Below are positions 16,174-24,099 of a stretch of 49,066 bases of DNA, piece after piece. Positions within the stretch are counted from its first letter, which is position 1, and each line of letters begins with the position of its first letter. Below the pieces are notes generated by a model. The model ran no database searches and was not told where the DNA came from. It saw nothing but the letters and a program-made list of their open reading frames with translations. The position numbers and the translations under genes were made by a program. This DNA is from JAVKFY01 sp040223615 (GTDB lineage Bacteria > Pseudomonadota > Alphaproteobacteria > GCA-2731375): positions 1 to 49,066 of the forward strand of contig JAVKFY010000032.1 of NCBI GenBank assembly GCA_040223615.1, given 5' to 3'.

Positions 16174-18494
16174 ACCTTCACCGTGCGCAGCCGCAGTGCG
16201 TTGCCGACAACCGATACGGACGACAAACTCATCGCGGCGGCCGCGAAGATCGGCGAGATCAGGATCCCGAGGAACGGGTACAGGACACCGGCCGCGATCG
16301 GCACGCCGGCGGCGTTGTAGATCAGCGCGAAGAACAGGTTCTGCTTGATGTTTCGCATCGTCGCGTGCGCCAAGCGCCGCGCCCGGACGATGCCGTTGAG
16401 ATCACCCTTCACCAGGGTGAAGCCGGCGCTCTCGATTGCGACATCGGCGCCGGTGCCCATGGCGATGCCAACGTCTGCTTGTGCCAGTGCCGGCGCATCG
16501 TTCACACCATCGCCAGCCATTGCTACTTTGCGCCCTTCGCTCTGCAGCTCCTTGATGATCCGCGCCTTGTCCTCCGGCAGCACGTCGGCGCGAATGTCGT
16601 CGATGCCGAGGCGGGCAGCCACCGCGCGCGCGGTCCGCTCGTTATCGCCCGTCGCCATGACGATGCGCAGGCCCTCGTCGTGCAGCGCTTTCAGCGCCGC
16701 GGCCGTGGTCTCCTTCACCGGATCGGCGACGCTGACCAGCCCGGCGACCTGGTCGCCGAGCACCACGAACATCACCGTCTCACCCTCATCGCGCCGCGCG
16801 TCAGCTGCTTCGGTGAAGCGACCGGTGTCGATGCCGAGATCGGCCAGCAGCTTGGCGTTGCCGAGCGCGACCGATTGACCGTCGACGACACCTTTCACGC
16901 CCTTGCCCGTAACTGCCTCGAAGTCGTCGGCCTTGCCCAGCGCGACACCGCGCGCTTCGGCGCCGTCGATGATCGCCTCGGCGAGCGGATGTTCCGAACC
17001 GCGCTCCAGGCTGGCGGCCAGACGCAGGACCACGTCCTCTTCGTGTCCGGCCTCGGGGACGACAGCGATTAGCTTCGGCTTGCCGACGGTAAGCGTCCCG
17101 GTCTTGTCGACGATTAGCGTGTCGACCTTGGCGAACCGCTCCAGCGCCTCTGCGTTCTTGATCAATACACCCGCCTGGGCACCGCGGCCGGTCGCGGTCA
17201 TGATCGACATTGGCGTTGCCAGGCCGAGCGCGCAGGGGCAGGCGATGATCAGTACCGCCACCGCCGACACCAGCGCATAGGCGAATGCCGGCGGTGGTCC
17301 CCAAACCGACCAGGCGATAAACGACAAGACGGCGATGGCGATCACGGCCGGCACAAAGCGGCCGGCAACCATGTCGGCGAACTTCTGGATCGGGGCACGC
17401 GAACGCTGCGCACTGGCCACCATCTCGACGATCTGGCTCAGCATGGTGTCGGCGCCGACACGTTGCGCTTCCATCACTAGGCTACCGGTGCCGTTGATGG
17501 TGGCGCCGGTGAGCTTGTCGCCGGCGACCTTTTCCACCGGCACCGGCTCGCCGGAAATCATCGACTCGTCGACCGAGGAACGCCCTTCGACGACCACGCC
17601 GTCGACCGGCACCTTCTCGCCGGGCCGAACCCGCAACCGGTCACCGACAGCCACATCCTCCAGCGGTATCTCGTCTTCGCTGCCGTCCGGTCGGATCACC
17701 CTTGCCGTCTTCGCGGCCAGGTCGAGCAGCGCACGAATAGCCGAACCGGTTCGCTCGCGGGCGTTGAGCTCCATCACCTGCCCAAGCAGCACTAGCACGA
17801 CGATCACGGCACCGGCCTCGAAGTACACGCCGACGTGCCCCTCCGCATCACGGAAGCCTTCCGGGAAGATGCCGGGCGCGATGACAGCGACGACGCTGAA
17901 CAGGTAGGCGGCGGCCACGCCCATACCGATCAACGTGAACATGTTCAGATTCCAGCCCACGACCGACTTGACGCCGCGCACGAAGAAGGGCCAACCCGAC
18001 CAGAGGATGACAGGCGTGCCGAGTAGCAGTTCGATCCACAGCGCTGGCCGCTCGCCAAGCCACTCGCGTGCAAATCCGAGACCGACAAATGGACCCATGG
18101 TGAGGACCAGCAGCGGGACTGTGAGCACCGTCCCGATCCAGAAACGTCGACGGAAGTCGACCAATTCGGGATTCGGGCCTTCGTCACCTGTCGGCACGCC
18201 CATCGGCTCCAGCGCCATGCCGCAGATCGGACAATCACCGGGCTGATCGCGGACGATCTCCGGATGCATCGGGCAGGTGTACTTCGTGCCGCCTGGCGCC
18301 GGCTTATCGGCGTGGCGGTGCGTGCCCGACAAGAAATGCTCCGGGTCGGCGACGAACTTGTCGTGGCACCGTTGCGAGCAAAAGTGGAAGACCTTGCCGC
18401 GATGTTCATGGCTGGGCTTGCCGGCATTCGTGTCCACCGACATGCCGCACACTGGATCTTTGGTCGTCTCGTGATGCAGATGCTGTTTGTTCAT
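16170..18494 (-). CDS. copA: P1B-type copper-translocating ATPase with YHS and heavy-metal-binding N-terminus
   Basis: A 774-residue inner-membrane pump. The N-terminus carries a YHS domain (13-56, DPVCGMSVD ... FCSQRCHDKF) and a heavy-metal-binding domain (72-97, YTCPMHPEI ... CPICGMALEP) instead of HMA domains. Then follow the TM core with CPC (IACPCALGLATP), the actuator (ISGEPVPVEK), phosphorylation motif DKTGTLT, SEHPLAEAI and hinge GDGVNDAPAL. CPC indicates Cu+ (or Ag+) export driven by ATP. A GAGGCGAGAA sequence lies before ATG 18494. It sits in a copper/stress operon with YHS, SHOCT and DUF2933 genes. Confidence 0.92.
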   Translation of the reverse strand: MNKQHLHHETTKDPVCGMSVDTNAGKPSHEHRGKVFHFCSQRCHDKFVADPEHFLSGTHRHADKPAPGGTKYTCPMHPEIVRDQPGDCPICGMALEPMGVPTGDEGPNPELVDFRRRFWIGTVLTVPLLVLTMGPFVGLGFAREWLGERPALWIELLLGTPVILWSGWPFFVRGVKSVVGWNLNMFTLIGMGVAAAYLFSVVAVIAPGIFPEGFRDAEGHVGVYFEAGAVIVVLVLLGQVMELNARERTGSAIRALLDLAAKTARVIRPDGSEDEIPLEDVAVGDRLRVRPGEKVPVDGVVVEGRSSVDESMISGEPVPVEKVAGDKLTGATINGTGSLVMEAQRVGADTMLSQIVEMVASAQRSRAPIQKFADMVAGRFVPAVIAIAVLSFIAWSVWGPPPAFAYALVSAVAVLIIACPCALGLATPMSIMTATGRGAQAGVLIKNAEALERFAKVDTLIVDKTGTLTVGKPKLIAVVPEAGHEEDVVLRLAASLERGSEHPLAEAIIDGAEARGVALGKADDFEAVTGKGVKGVVDGQSVALGNAKLLADLGIDTGRFTEAADARRDEGETVMFVVLGDQVAGLVSVADPVKETTAAALKALHDEGLRIVMATGDNERTARAVAARLGIDDIRADVLPEDKARIIKELQSEGRKVAMAGDGVNDAPALAQADVGIAMGTGADVAIESAGFTLVKGDLNGIVRARRLAHATMRNIKQNLFFALIYNAAGVPIAAGVLYPFLGILISPIFAAAAMSLSSVSVVGNALRLRTVKV

Positions 18495-18603
18495 TTCTCG
18501 CCTCGAACTGTGGCTACAGCCTGACAGTCAGTGTCGGTTCAAAATCGCGTGGTAGCCTCGATAAGTTCAAGAATGTTAAGTATTGTTCTGTGTTTGGCAC
18601 CGG

Positions 18604-18921
18604 CTAGCCCCAGCGCCGAGCGAAGAAGTTGAAAAGCGGGGCGAACACCAGCGCGACATACCAGCCGTAGGCGAAACTTTCGACAAGTCCAAGCAGAAAA
18701 CTTTGCCAGGTGAGCCATGTGAACCCTGGCAACAGCCGCAGCCACGTCTCGTACATTGCATGTTCAGGAAACAGCAGGTCGAAGCCGACGCAAAGCACGA
18801 ACGTGATTGCAAAGAATGTGCCCAGGCTCATGCCGAGCGCCATCACCGGGAGCCGCGGATGCGTTGCCATGATTGGCGTTCCGGCGGGTTTGCGTGGTAC
18901 GGTCGTTGAGGTCTCAGCCAT
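18604..18921 (-). CDS. DUF5676-like small membrane protein
   Basis: A 105-residue protein with two TM helices (about 24-45 and 66-95) and the conserved stretch LLPGFTWLTWQSFLLGLVESFAYGWYVALVF, written here only to mark the second helix region. It resembles DUF5676 proteins found beside heavy-metal ATPase genes. Its start overlaps the end of the YHS gene. ATG 18927 is an alternative; 18921 leaves better spacing after GGA. Function unknown, probably in the metal-resistance operon. Confidence 0.75.
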   Translation of the reverse strand: MAETSTTVPRKPAGTPIMATHPRLPVMALGMSLGTFFAITFVLCVGFDLLFPEHAMYETWLRLLPGFTWLTWQSFLLGLVESFAYGWYVALVFAPLFNFFARRWG

Positions 18922-19255
18922 GGGCATGATCCAGTTGCTTCGGCTGCGTGTCGGCTTGTGGGCCTACGTAGAGATCCGGCGCAGCCTCGAAGCGTTCACG
19001 GCACTCGCGTGAACAGAAGTAGTAGACCAGCCCGTCAAAGACGGATGGCTTGGCATCCCTTGGACGAACCGTTTTGCGGCAGACCGGATCGATATCGATC
19101 TCGGGTGGGGTCCAGCGAAGACCGTCGCCGTGGGAGCCTGTTGCCTCGGTCGTTCCGCCGTGATGCCTGTGACCCATGACGTGTCGGCCACAGCCGAAGC
19201 GCAGCATCAAGAAAATGACGGCGGCCCAAATCAGGAAATAGATCAAGCTGCTCAT
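18914..19255 (-). CDS. YHS-domain membrane-anchored protein
   Basis: A 113-residue protein with an N-terminal TM helix (about 3-20), a His-rich linker (GRHVMGHRHHGG) and a YHS domain (DPVCRKTVRPRD ... VYYFCSRECRERFEA) whose Cys pairs could bind copper or another soft metal. ATG 19255 (MSSLIYFLIW) was chosen because the residues before it show no family similarity. It starts the minus-strand array that leads into copA, and the same YHS fold is repeated at the CopA N-terminus. It may be a metallochaperone for the pump (inference). Confidence 0.78.
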   Translation of the reverse strand: MSSLIYFLIWAAVIFLMLRFGCGRHVMGHRHHGGTTEATGSHGDGLRWTPPEIDIDPVCRKTVRPRDAKPSVFDGLVYYFCSRECRERFEAAPDLYVGPQADTQPKQLDHAHG

Positions 19256-19483
19256 CGCAGTTCTCACCAACTTTATATCCTGCCTGCCGGCACAAAGGTG
19301 CCAGTGCGCGTAGGATAGAATTTTCCGTTCACCCAAAGCCGGTCACTCAGCGCACAATACGCTTATCCAGCAAGCGCAACTCTTGGCAGCCGACGTCTAT
19401 TGGGATCGATAGGTCGAGCTATCGCATTCAGTACCGCCGTGAACAACGACCGGCAAGATCGTCTCTAGCGGACTCTACGTCTC
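19256..19483. other. Spacer between the His-rich protein and YHS genes
   Basis: This 228-bp stretch has no plausible gene. It may hold the promoter of the YHS-copA array, but I could not recognise a clear -35/-10 pair or a metal-responsive palindrome in it. Confidence 0.5.
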
Positions 19484-19846
19484 TCAACGGAAATTTGGTG
19501 GAGGCGCCTCGGGTGCCTGACGAAATTCGTCCGGCGCATGTTCACCGGCGCGCGCCATGAGCATCGCAACTGAGGTCTGAGGCAACGGGACCCGGTCAAT
19601 ACTCCCCAGCACTCCGCTGCTTCCCGCATGTGAACATGGACTAGTTACTCGATTGCCATTGTGATGGCATTCGCGATCACCATCATGATCCGCGTCGGAC
19701 GAATGATCGTGCGCACCACTTGTCAATGCACCGAATTCGGCCGCGGCTGCACCGGAGTCAGGAACCGTGCTGACCGCGAAGGCCGCCACCAGCAGTGCTA
19801 GCAGCACAGACCGTGTGGATCGCGACCATTCTTTGACAGTCAGCAT
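19484..19846 (-). CDS. Small secreted His-rich protein (CopL-like), function unproven
   Basis: A 120-residue protein with an N-terminal signal peptide (hydrophobic about 13-28, then SGAAAAEF) and a His/Asp-rich mature part (AHDHSSDADHDGDRECHHNG, two Cys). Composition and context resemble small periplasmic copper-binding or regulatory proteins such as CopL. There is no firm family match by eye. A MerR/CueR-like promoter lies 121 bp upstream on the same strand, supporting metal induction. The gap to the YHS gene is 228 bp. Confidence 0.6.
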   Translation of the reverse strand: MLTVKEWSRSTRSVLLALLVAAFAVSTVPDSGAAAAEFGALTSGAHDHSSDADHDGDRECHHNGNRVTSPCSHAGSSGVLGSIDRVPLPQTSVAMLMARAGEHAPDEFRQAPEAPPPNFR

Positions 19847-19966
19847 TTGAGATCTACCTTATGAAGCTCATATCCTACAGCTAGTTCGGATCCACCGCTA
19901 CCCGTCGTTGAAGAAATGAGCCATCCCTGGAACCATAGCTGTCGGCAGCCAGCAGCTGCTCCATCC

Positions 19967-19997
19967 CACATAGGGACTCCACCTACTGGAGGGTCAA
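19967..19997 (-). promoter_or_regulatory. MerR/CueR-like promoter with 19-bp spacer
   Basis: Read on the minus strand, TTGACC (19997-19992) is followed by a 19-bp spacer and TATGTG (19972-19967). The spacer contains the inverted repeat CTCCAGTAGGTGGAG. An over-long 19-bp spacer with an internal dyad is the hallmark of promoters twisted open by MerR-family activators such as CueR. It points at the His-rich protein gene starting at 19846. No merR-type gene is in the window, so the regulator would act from elsewhere. Confidence 0.65.
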
Positions 19998-20110
19998 GAT
20001 GGAATCTGCGTCGTTCTGTTGAGACCCGATGGAAAGTTGGGATCCGTGCCTGCCTGCCGGTAGGCAAGCCCTGCCACCTCTTCCGGAAAACTCCCGACGT
20101 CACTTCGGTT

Positions 20111-20136
20111 TCGAGAACTGCTGTTCAGGTTCTCGA
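20111..20136. repeat. Perfect 8-bp inverted repeat, 10-bp loop
   Basis: TCGAGAAC at 20111-20118 is repeated inverted as GTTCTCGA at 20129-20136. No T-run follows on either strand, so a simple terminator is unlikely. It may be an operator of the DMT gene or a chance hairpin. Confidence 0.5.
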
Positions 20137-20487
20137 TGTCACCGTCAGTCTGGCACGCGAGATTGACCTTGAAGGGATCCGGTTGCATGTCGAAGCGACT
20201 TCTGGGTAGGGAGCGCCTACGATTCTGTGCCAGAGTTCACATGGCTCATTGCGCCGAGCCCGCCCCAGCACGCAAAGTGAGCTAAAGCGCATGTGATCTT
20301 GGTGGCGTACACCTGCGTTACTTGGCCATGAGATCTCATAACACTACCTGCGCAAGCTGAACGTGTTGACACCGCTCCCGAGTCCATGGGCACCATTGCA
20401 TCTTGGGATTTCGAGTGGCTCCTATTCAGCACCCAGCATCTATGGATCGAACGAGAACAGGTAGTTGCGTATAGAGAAAAGACGAGA

Positions 20488-21390
20488 ATGCAAACAATGA
20501 CTGGCGCCACGGTCGCTCAAGTTATTCTGGTAATGTTGCTTTGGGCGAGTTGTTTTCCACTGATAACAATCGGCATTGAATACGCCCCGCATCTGACCTT
20601 CGCCGCTCTGCGCGCTGTACTAGCGGGTTCCGTTCTGACCGTCCTGGCAGTCGTATTGCGCAGGCCCTTCCCGAAGAACGGCCGACTTTGGGCGGCGATC
20701 TCCATTATTGGCTTCAGTTCTACTGGACTTGGTTTTCTAGGTATGTTTCATGCGGCTGAGTTCGTCTCTCCCGGAGTCGCGACGGTGATCGCAAATACGC
20801 AGCCGCTGTTGGCGGCGATTCTGGCGAACATCGTACTCAACGAGAAACTGGTCGCACAAAGCAAAGCTGGGTTGGCTCTCGGTTTTGCCGGAATTCTCAC
20901 CATTGCCATGCCACAAATCCTTTCGGAAGGACATCAGAGCTATATCCTCGGCGTCGCATACATCTTCCTGGCGGCGCTGGGAATTACAATCAGCAACGTT
21001 TTGATTAAAAAGATTACGCCAGACGTCGATGCGCTCACAGCTATGGGACTCCAGATCTTGATCGGAAGTTCACCGCTCATTTTCGGCGCATGGATTATGG
21101 AAGAACCGGCGTCAGTTCGCTGGTCGTATGAATTTGTTGGTGCGCTTCTCGGTCTCAGCCTGCTTGGGACGGCCCTGGTATATTGGTTGTGGTTCTCGAT
21201 TCTTGCGAGAACGCCGCTCAATCAGGCAAATTGCTTTAGCTTTCTGATCCCAATATTCGGTTTGACGATGGGTATGCTGTTCTACGGCGAGAGCCTGCAC
21301 GGGGTTCAGTTGGTTGGCATTGCACTTACAGTTCTCGGGGTAGGTCTGGTTACGCGCGGAAGTGCAAGACCATTGGCTGCCGATGAATAG
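20488..21390 (+). CDS. DMT-superfamily (EamA) transporter
   Basis: A 300-residue inner-membrane protein with ten predicted TM helices in two EamA repeats. First-repeat landmarks are LWASCFPLITIGIEYAPHLTFAALRAV and VIANTQPLLAAILANIVLNEKL; the second repeat ends with IPIFGLTMGMLFYGESL. It is likely an exporter or importer of amino acids or metabolites; the substrate is unknown. ATG 20488 (MQTMTGATV) fits the family start, and the upstream in-frame ATG 20386 would add 34 unconserved residues. The gene is A+T-richer than its neighbours and stands alone. Confidence 0.86.
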   Translation: MQTMTGATVAQVILVMLLWASCFPLITIGIEYAPHLTFAALRAVLAGSVLTVLAVVLRRPFPKNGRLWAAISIIGFSSTGLGFLGMFHAAEFVSPGVATVIANTQPLLAAILANIVLNEKLVAQSKAGLALGFAGILTIAMPQILSEGHQSYILGVAYIFLAALGITISNVLIKKITPDVDALTAMGLQILIGSSPLIFGAWIMEEPASVRWSYEFVGALLGLSLLGTALVYWLWFSILARTPLNQANCFSFLIPIFGLTMGMLFYGESLHGVQLVGIALTVLGVGLVTRGSARPLAADE

Positions 21391-21698
21391 GAAGCGCGAC
21401 CCGCAGCCACGGCAAGGGCGCGAACGATCAACCCCGAGAGCCCTTCCTACAAGATCAGAGACCCGACCTGCTCACCCATGCCCGCTGATGGCTATCGAGA
21501 TCCCGGTGCTGCATCGGCCTTACACGGGGGCTGGGTCCAGCTGCTACCTGTCGCCTCCACTTGCTGGACCAACGCGTATTCGCCCGTTGGCCAGCGCTTG
21601 GGTGGACATGTGCCAGACGTGCTATTAGGTGCCAATCATCACAGCCGCGCTGCAGGTGCCATACGGTCCGACGGCGCGGTGTCTGACGGAAGCGAACC
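21391..21698. other. Spacer without recognisable gene
   Basis: Between the DMT transporter and the PAS_5 protein, 308 bp carry no credible coding region on either strand and no obvious repeat. The promoter for the PAS_5 gene is presumably here, but I cannot place it. Confidence 0.5.
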
Positions 21699-22142
21699 AT
21701 GACGATAACGAAGACTAGCCAGACCAACCCTTTACCGGACCGGCTCGAGCCCAAGCTTGAGGCCTTGCATCAGTATTGGGACGGCCTGCGCCGAGGCTCC
21801 GAGGTCATGCCCTACTGGGATGATCTGGACATGACGCAGCTAGCCGACCTTCGCGCCAACTTGCTGCTTCTCGATGTCGTCGATGGCGGACCGCGGTTCC
21901 GCTTCAGCGAAGCCGGCACGGCGATTACCGACCTGGTAGAGTCCGCACTCCGCGACTACTTCATTGATGAAGTGAGGCTACCCGAGCCCCTCGCCGGCCT
22001 GCTTGAGCAGTGCCAGGCGACGGTAACGGACTCAGCCGCGACCTACACCCGACGCGATTCGCATGCGCGGTTGCTGTTGCCGCTCTGGGGCAATGGGCAG
22101 ATCCAGATGATCATCGGCGCCGTCGAAAAGGTGGACCGCTGA
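21699..22142 (+). CDS. PAS_5-like domain protein
   Basis: A 147-residue soluble protein. The pattern LEALHQYWDGLRRGSEVMPYWDDLDMTQLADLRANLLLLDVV followed by PRFRFSEAGTAI is that of the small alphaproteobacterial PAS_5 family (landmarks: YWDGLR, LRANLLLLDVV). These proteins carry a PAS-like sensor fold without an output domain; their role is unknown. It is a single gene, convergent with pfkB (14-bp gap). Confidence 0.75.
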   Translation: MTITKTSQTNPLPDRLEPKLEALHQYWDGLRRGSEVMPYWDDLDMTQLADLRANLLLLDVVDGGPRFRFSEAGTAITDLVESALRDYFIDEVRLPEPLAGLLEQCQATVTDSAATYTRRDSHARLLLPLWGNGQIQMIIGAVEKVDR

Positions 22143-22156
22143 TTCCGCGCCCAACG

Positions 22157-23101
22157 CTACGCTGTCAGCAAGCGGACTTTCGACAGCAGCCGCTCAACAT
22201 CGACTTTTCGGCAAAGCTCTGTCCCCGGCGTGAGCAGTGCCGCCGCACCGGCCGCCATGCCCCAGCGGAATGCGTCATCGAAAGGCGCGCCCGCGGCAAG
22301 CTGCCATACCATGGCAGCCAGAAAGCTGTCGCCGGCGCCAATAGCGCTCTCCAACGCGACCGGCAGACCCGGCGCTCGCAGTTGCGAGTCTGCCGTGGTC
22401 AGGTAGCCGCCATGTTCGCCAAGGGTGAGCGCCACAGCATCGACGTTGCGCGTGGCGACAATTTCGTCGGCCGCTTCCCGCCAGTCGGCCTCACTTCGCA
22501 AGGGGCGGCTAACTAGTTCCCCCAATTCACGCAAGTTTGGTTTGACCAGGTATATGGCCTCGTCCATTGCCCTCGACAGGGCCGGACCAGATGTGTCGAG
22601 CACAAGGCGGACCCTGTGATCGGCCAGTAGGCGCGCCAGGCGGGCATAGAAATCATCCGGAACACCGCGCGGCAGGCTGCCGCTGGCGACAACGTATTGC
22701 GGCAGCGGATCGAGCGAGATAAGGCTATCGAGACAGTATCGCCATTCCTTTTCCGTCAGTTCGGGTCCCGGAAGCACGAAGCGGTATTGCTCGTGCGTCG
22801 TTCGATCAATGACGGAAAAATCAGCGCGTGTTTCGCCGGCGATACTGATGACGCGCGAGCCGATTTCTTCCTCGTCGAGCAGTCGGTGCAGGAGTTGCCC
22901 CATGCCGCCACCGACCGGAAGCAACGCCAAACTGTCGCCGCCCAGCCGCTTGATGACCCGCGACACGTTGACGCCGCCGCCGCCGGGCTCGTAGCGCGCC
23001 GGGGTGCAGCGCAGCTTGTGCTTCGGCTCGACACGCGGCGCGGACGTCGACACGTCGACCGCTGGATTAATGGAGAAGGTGATGATTGCGGACGAGGTCA
23101 T
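22157..23101 (-). CDS. pfkB: PfkB-family hexose-phosphate kinase (1-/6-phosphofructokinase type)
   Basis: A 314-residue cytoplasmic kinase of the ribokinase/PfkB superfamily. It has the start TFSINPAVDVS, GGGGVNVSRVIKRLGG (substrate-binding), ASGSLPRGVP, KPNLRELGEL and the ATP/anion-hole motif GAGDSFLAA with the catalytic Asp. The arrangement matches E. coli PfkB (minor 6-phosphofructokinase) and FruK-type enzymes; which phospho-sugar is used cannot be decided. Its ATG overlaps the galT stop by 4 bp. It is the last gene of treT-ppsA-galT-pfkB. Confidence 0.87.
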   Translation of the reverse strand: MTSSAIITFSINPAVDVSTSAPRVEPKHKLRCTPARYEPGGGGVNVSRVIKRLGGDSLALLPVGGGMGQLLHRLLDEEEIGSRVISIAGETRADFSVIDRTTHEQYRFVLPGPELTEKEWRYCLDSLISLDPLPQYVVASGSLPRGVPDDFYARLARLLADHRVRLVLDTSGPALSRAMDEAIYLVKPNLRELGELVSRPLRSEADWREAADEIVATRNVDAVALTLGEHGGYLTTADSQLRAPGLPVALESAIGAGDSFLAAMVWQLAAGAPFDDAFRWGMAAGAAALLTPGTELCRKVDVERLLSKVRLLTA

Positions 23102-24099
23102 GGCGAGATTATCCGGACACTGGCGAGCGCTGCGGCATCCGCTTCTGGGCAGGATGAATTGATGGGCAGACCTGCGCCCAACTCGAAGCCGCCTGGGAAG
23201 CCAAGCCTGGGCACGATGCGCAAACGCCAGTGGGTGTATCCTTGGTCGGCACCGTTAGCCGGCCATGACTCGATGGCGAAATTGTACGGCGGATCGTCGC
23301 GCACCGTGCGCAGCCGCAACAACGCCCGCTGGAGCAGCAACGCCATTTCGCGCCGCGCTACAGTGTCGGTTTGAACGAACGAGGCTTGGTGTGATCGAGG
23401 CACGAGCCATTGTTCGAATGGACTCGACGCCGCAAACGGAACCAGCAGCGCAAAACGTTCAGTCGCCTCGACCAAGTGCTGGCCCCCAGCCAAGTCTCGC
23501 GCCAGCATGTCGCAGGTCGGGCAACGGCTGCGCCGATGGAATTCAGCGCGGCACCAATTCGCGACAGTTGCCAGCCAGGGGGGCACCATGCCGAGCGCAA
23601 TAACTTGCGCGTGCGGATGCGCGAGCGAGCCGCCGGCGTGCAGACGGTGGTTGCGGAACAGCACAACCGCCTTGATACCGTGCTCGGCCCGTAAGGCGAC
23701 ATAGCGCTGCCAGTAGGCATCGACCACGGCGGCCATCTCCGCTTCGTCGAGCGACGTCAGGTCGCCGTTGTGACGCGGTGTCTCCACGATCACCTCATGT
23801 CGGCCGTCGCCGGCAACGGCAGGATACGGCGAAGCCGGGTGAGCTGTGCCCTCGTGCGGTGACACCGCCGGGTACTTGTTGGGTACGACACGAGTGTACC
23901 AGCCCGGCAACCGTGTTGCCGCCTGCTCGGCGATGATCGCAGGTGCCAGATGCTCGTTGCCCGGGCAGAAGGGGCAGGTTGGGTCGTAGGTCGCCACATC
24001 GGCCGCATCCGGGGTCCGCCAACTACCTGGCCGCTGTGCGCGCTCCGGAGCGACGATCACCCAGGTGCCGCTCGTCGAGTCCTGGCGGAATTCGCTCAC
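23098..24099 (-). CDS. galT: Galactose-1-phosphate uridylyltransferase family protein
   Basis: A 333-residue HIT-superfamily nucleotidyltransferase. The active-site HPH triad lies in SLAHPHAQVIALG. CPFCPGNE and CPTCDM carry metal-binding cysteines, and the N-terminus EFRQDSTSGTWVIVAPERAQRP is typical of GalT. It exchanges UMP between UDP-glucose and a hexose 1-phosphate. Next to treT it more probably handles glucose 1-phosphate/NDP-glucose than dietary galactose, since no galK or galE is present (inference). It overlaps ppsA and pfkB by 4 bp each. Confidence 0.87.
   Translation of the reverse strand: MSEFRQDSTSGTWVIVAPERAQRPGSWRTPDAADVATYDPTCPFCPGNEHLAPAIIAEQAATRLPGWYTRVVPNKYPAVSPHEGTAHPASPYPAVAGDGRHEVIVETPRHNGDLTSLDEAEMAAVVDAYWQRYVALRAEHGIKAVVLFRNHRLHAGGSLAHPHAQVIALGMVPPWLATVANWCRAEFHRRSRCPTCDMLARDLAGGQHLVEATERFALLVPFAASSPFEQWLVPRSHQASFVQTDTVARREMALLLQRALLRLRTVRDDPPYNFAIESWPANGADQGYTHWRLRIVPRLGFPGGFELGAGLPINSSCPEADAAALASVRIISP

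Larger units (their letters stand above)
19847..20487. other. Long gene-poor spacer with MerR-like promoter and an inverted repeat
   Basis: This 641-bp stretch separates the minus-strand array from the DMT transporter gene. It holds the MerR-like promoter and the inverted repeat at 20111-20136. Short open frames here have no family resemblance and were not called. Base composition is lower in G+C than in the flanking operons. Confidence 0.6.

Noticed and set aside
19840..20103. 87-codon minus-strand frame upstream of the His-rich protein
   Set aside because: No family resemblance, and it crosses the MerR-like promoter; probably chance.
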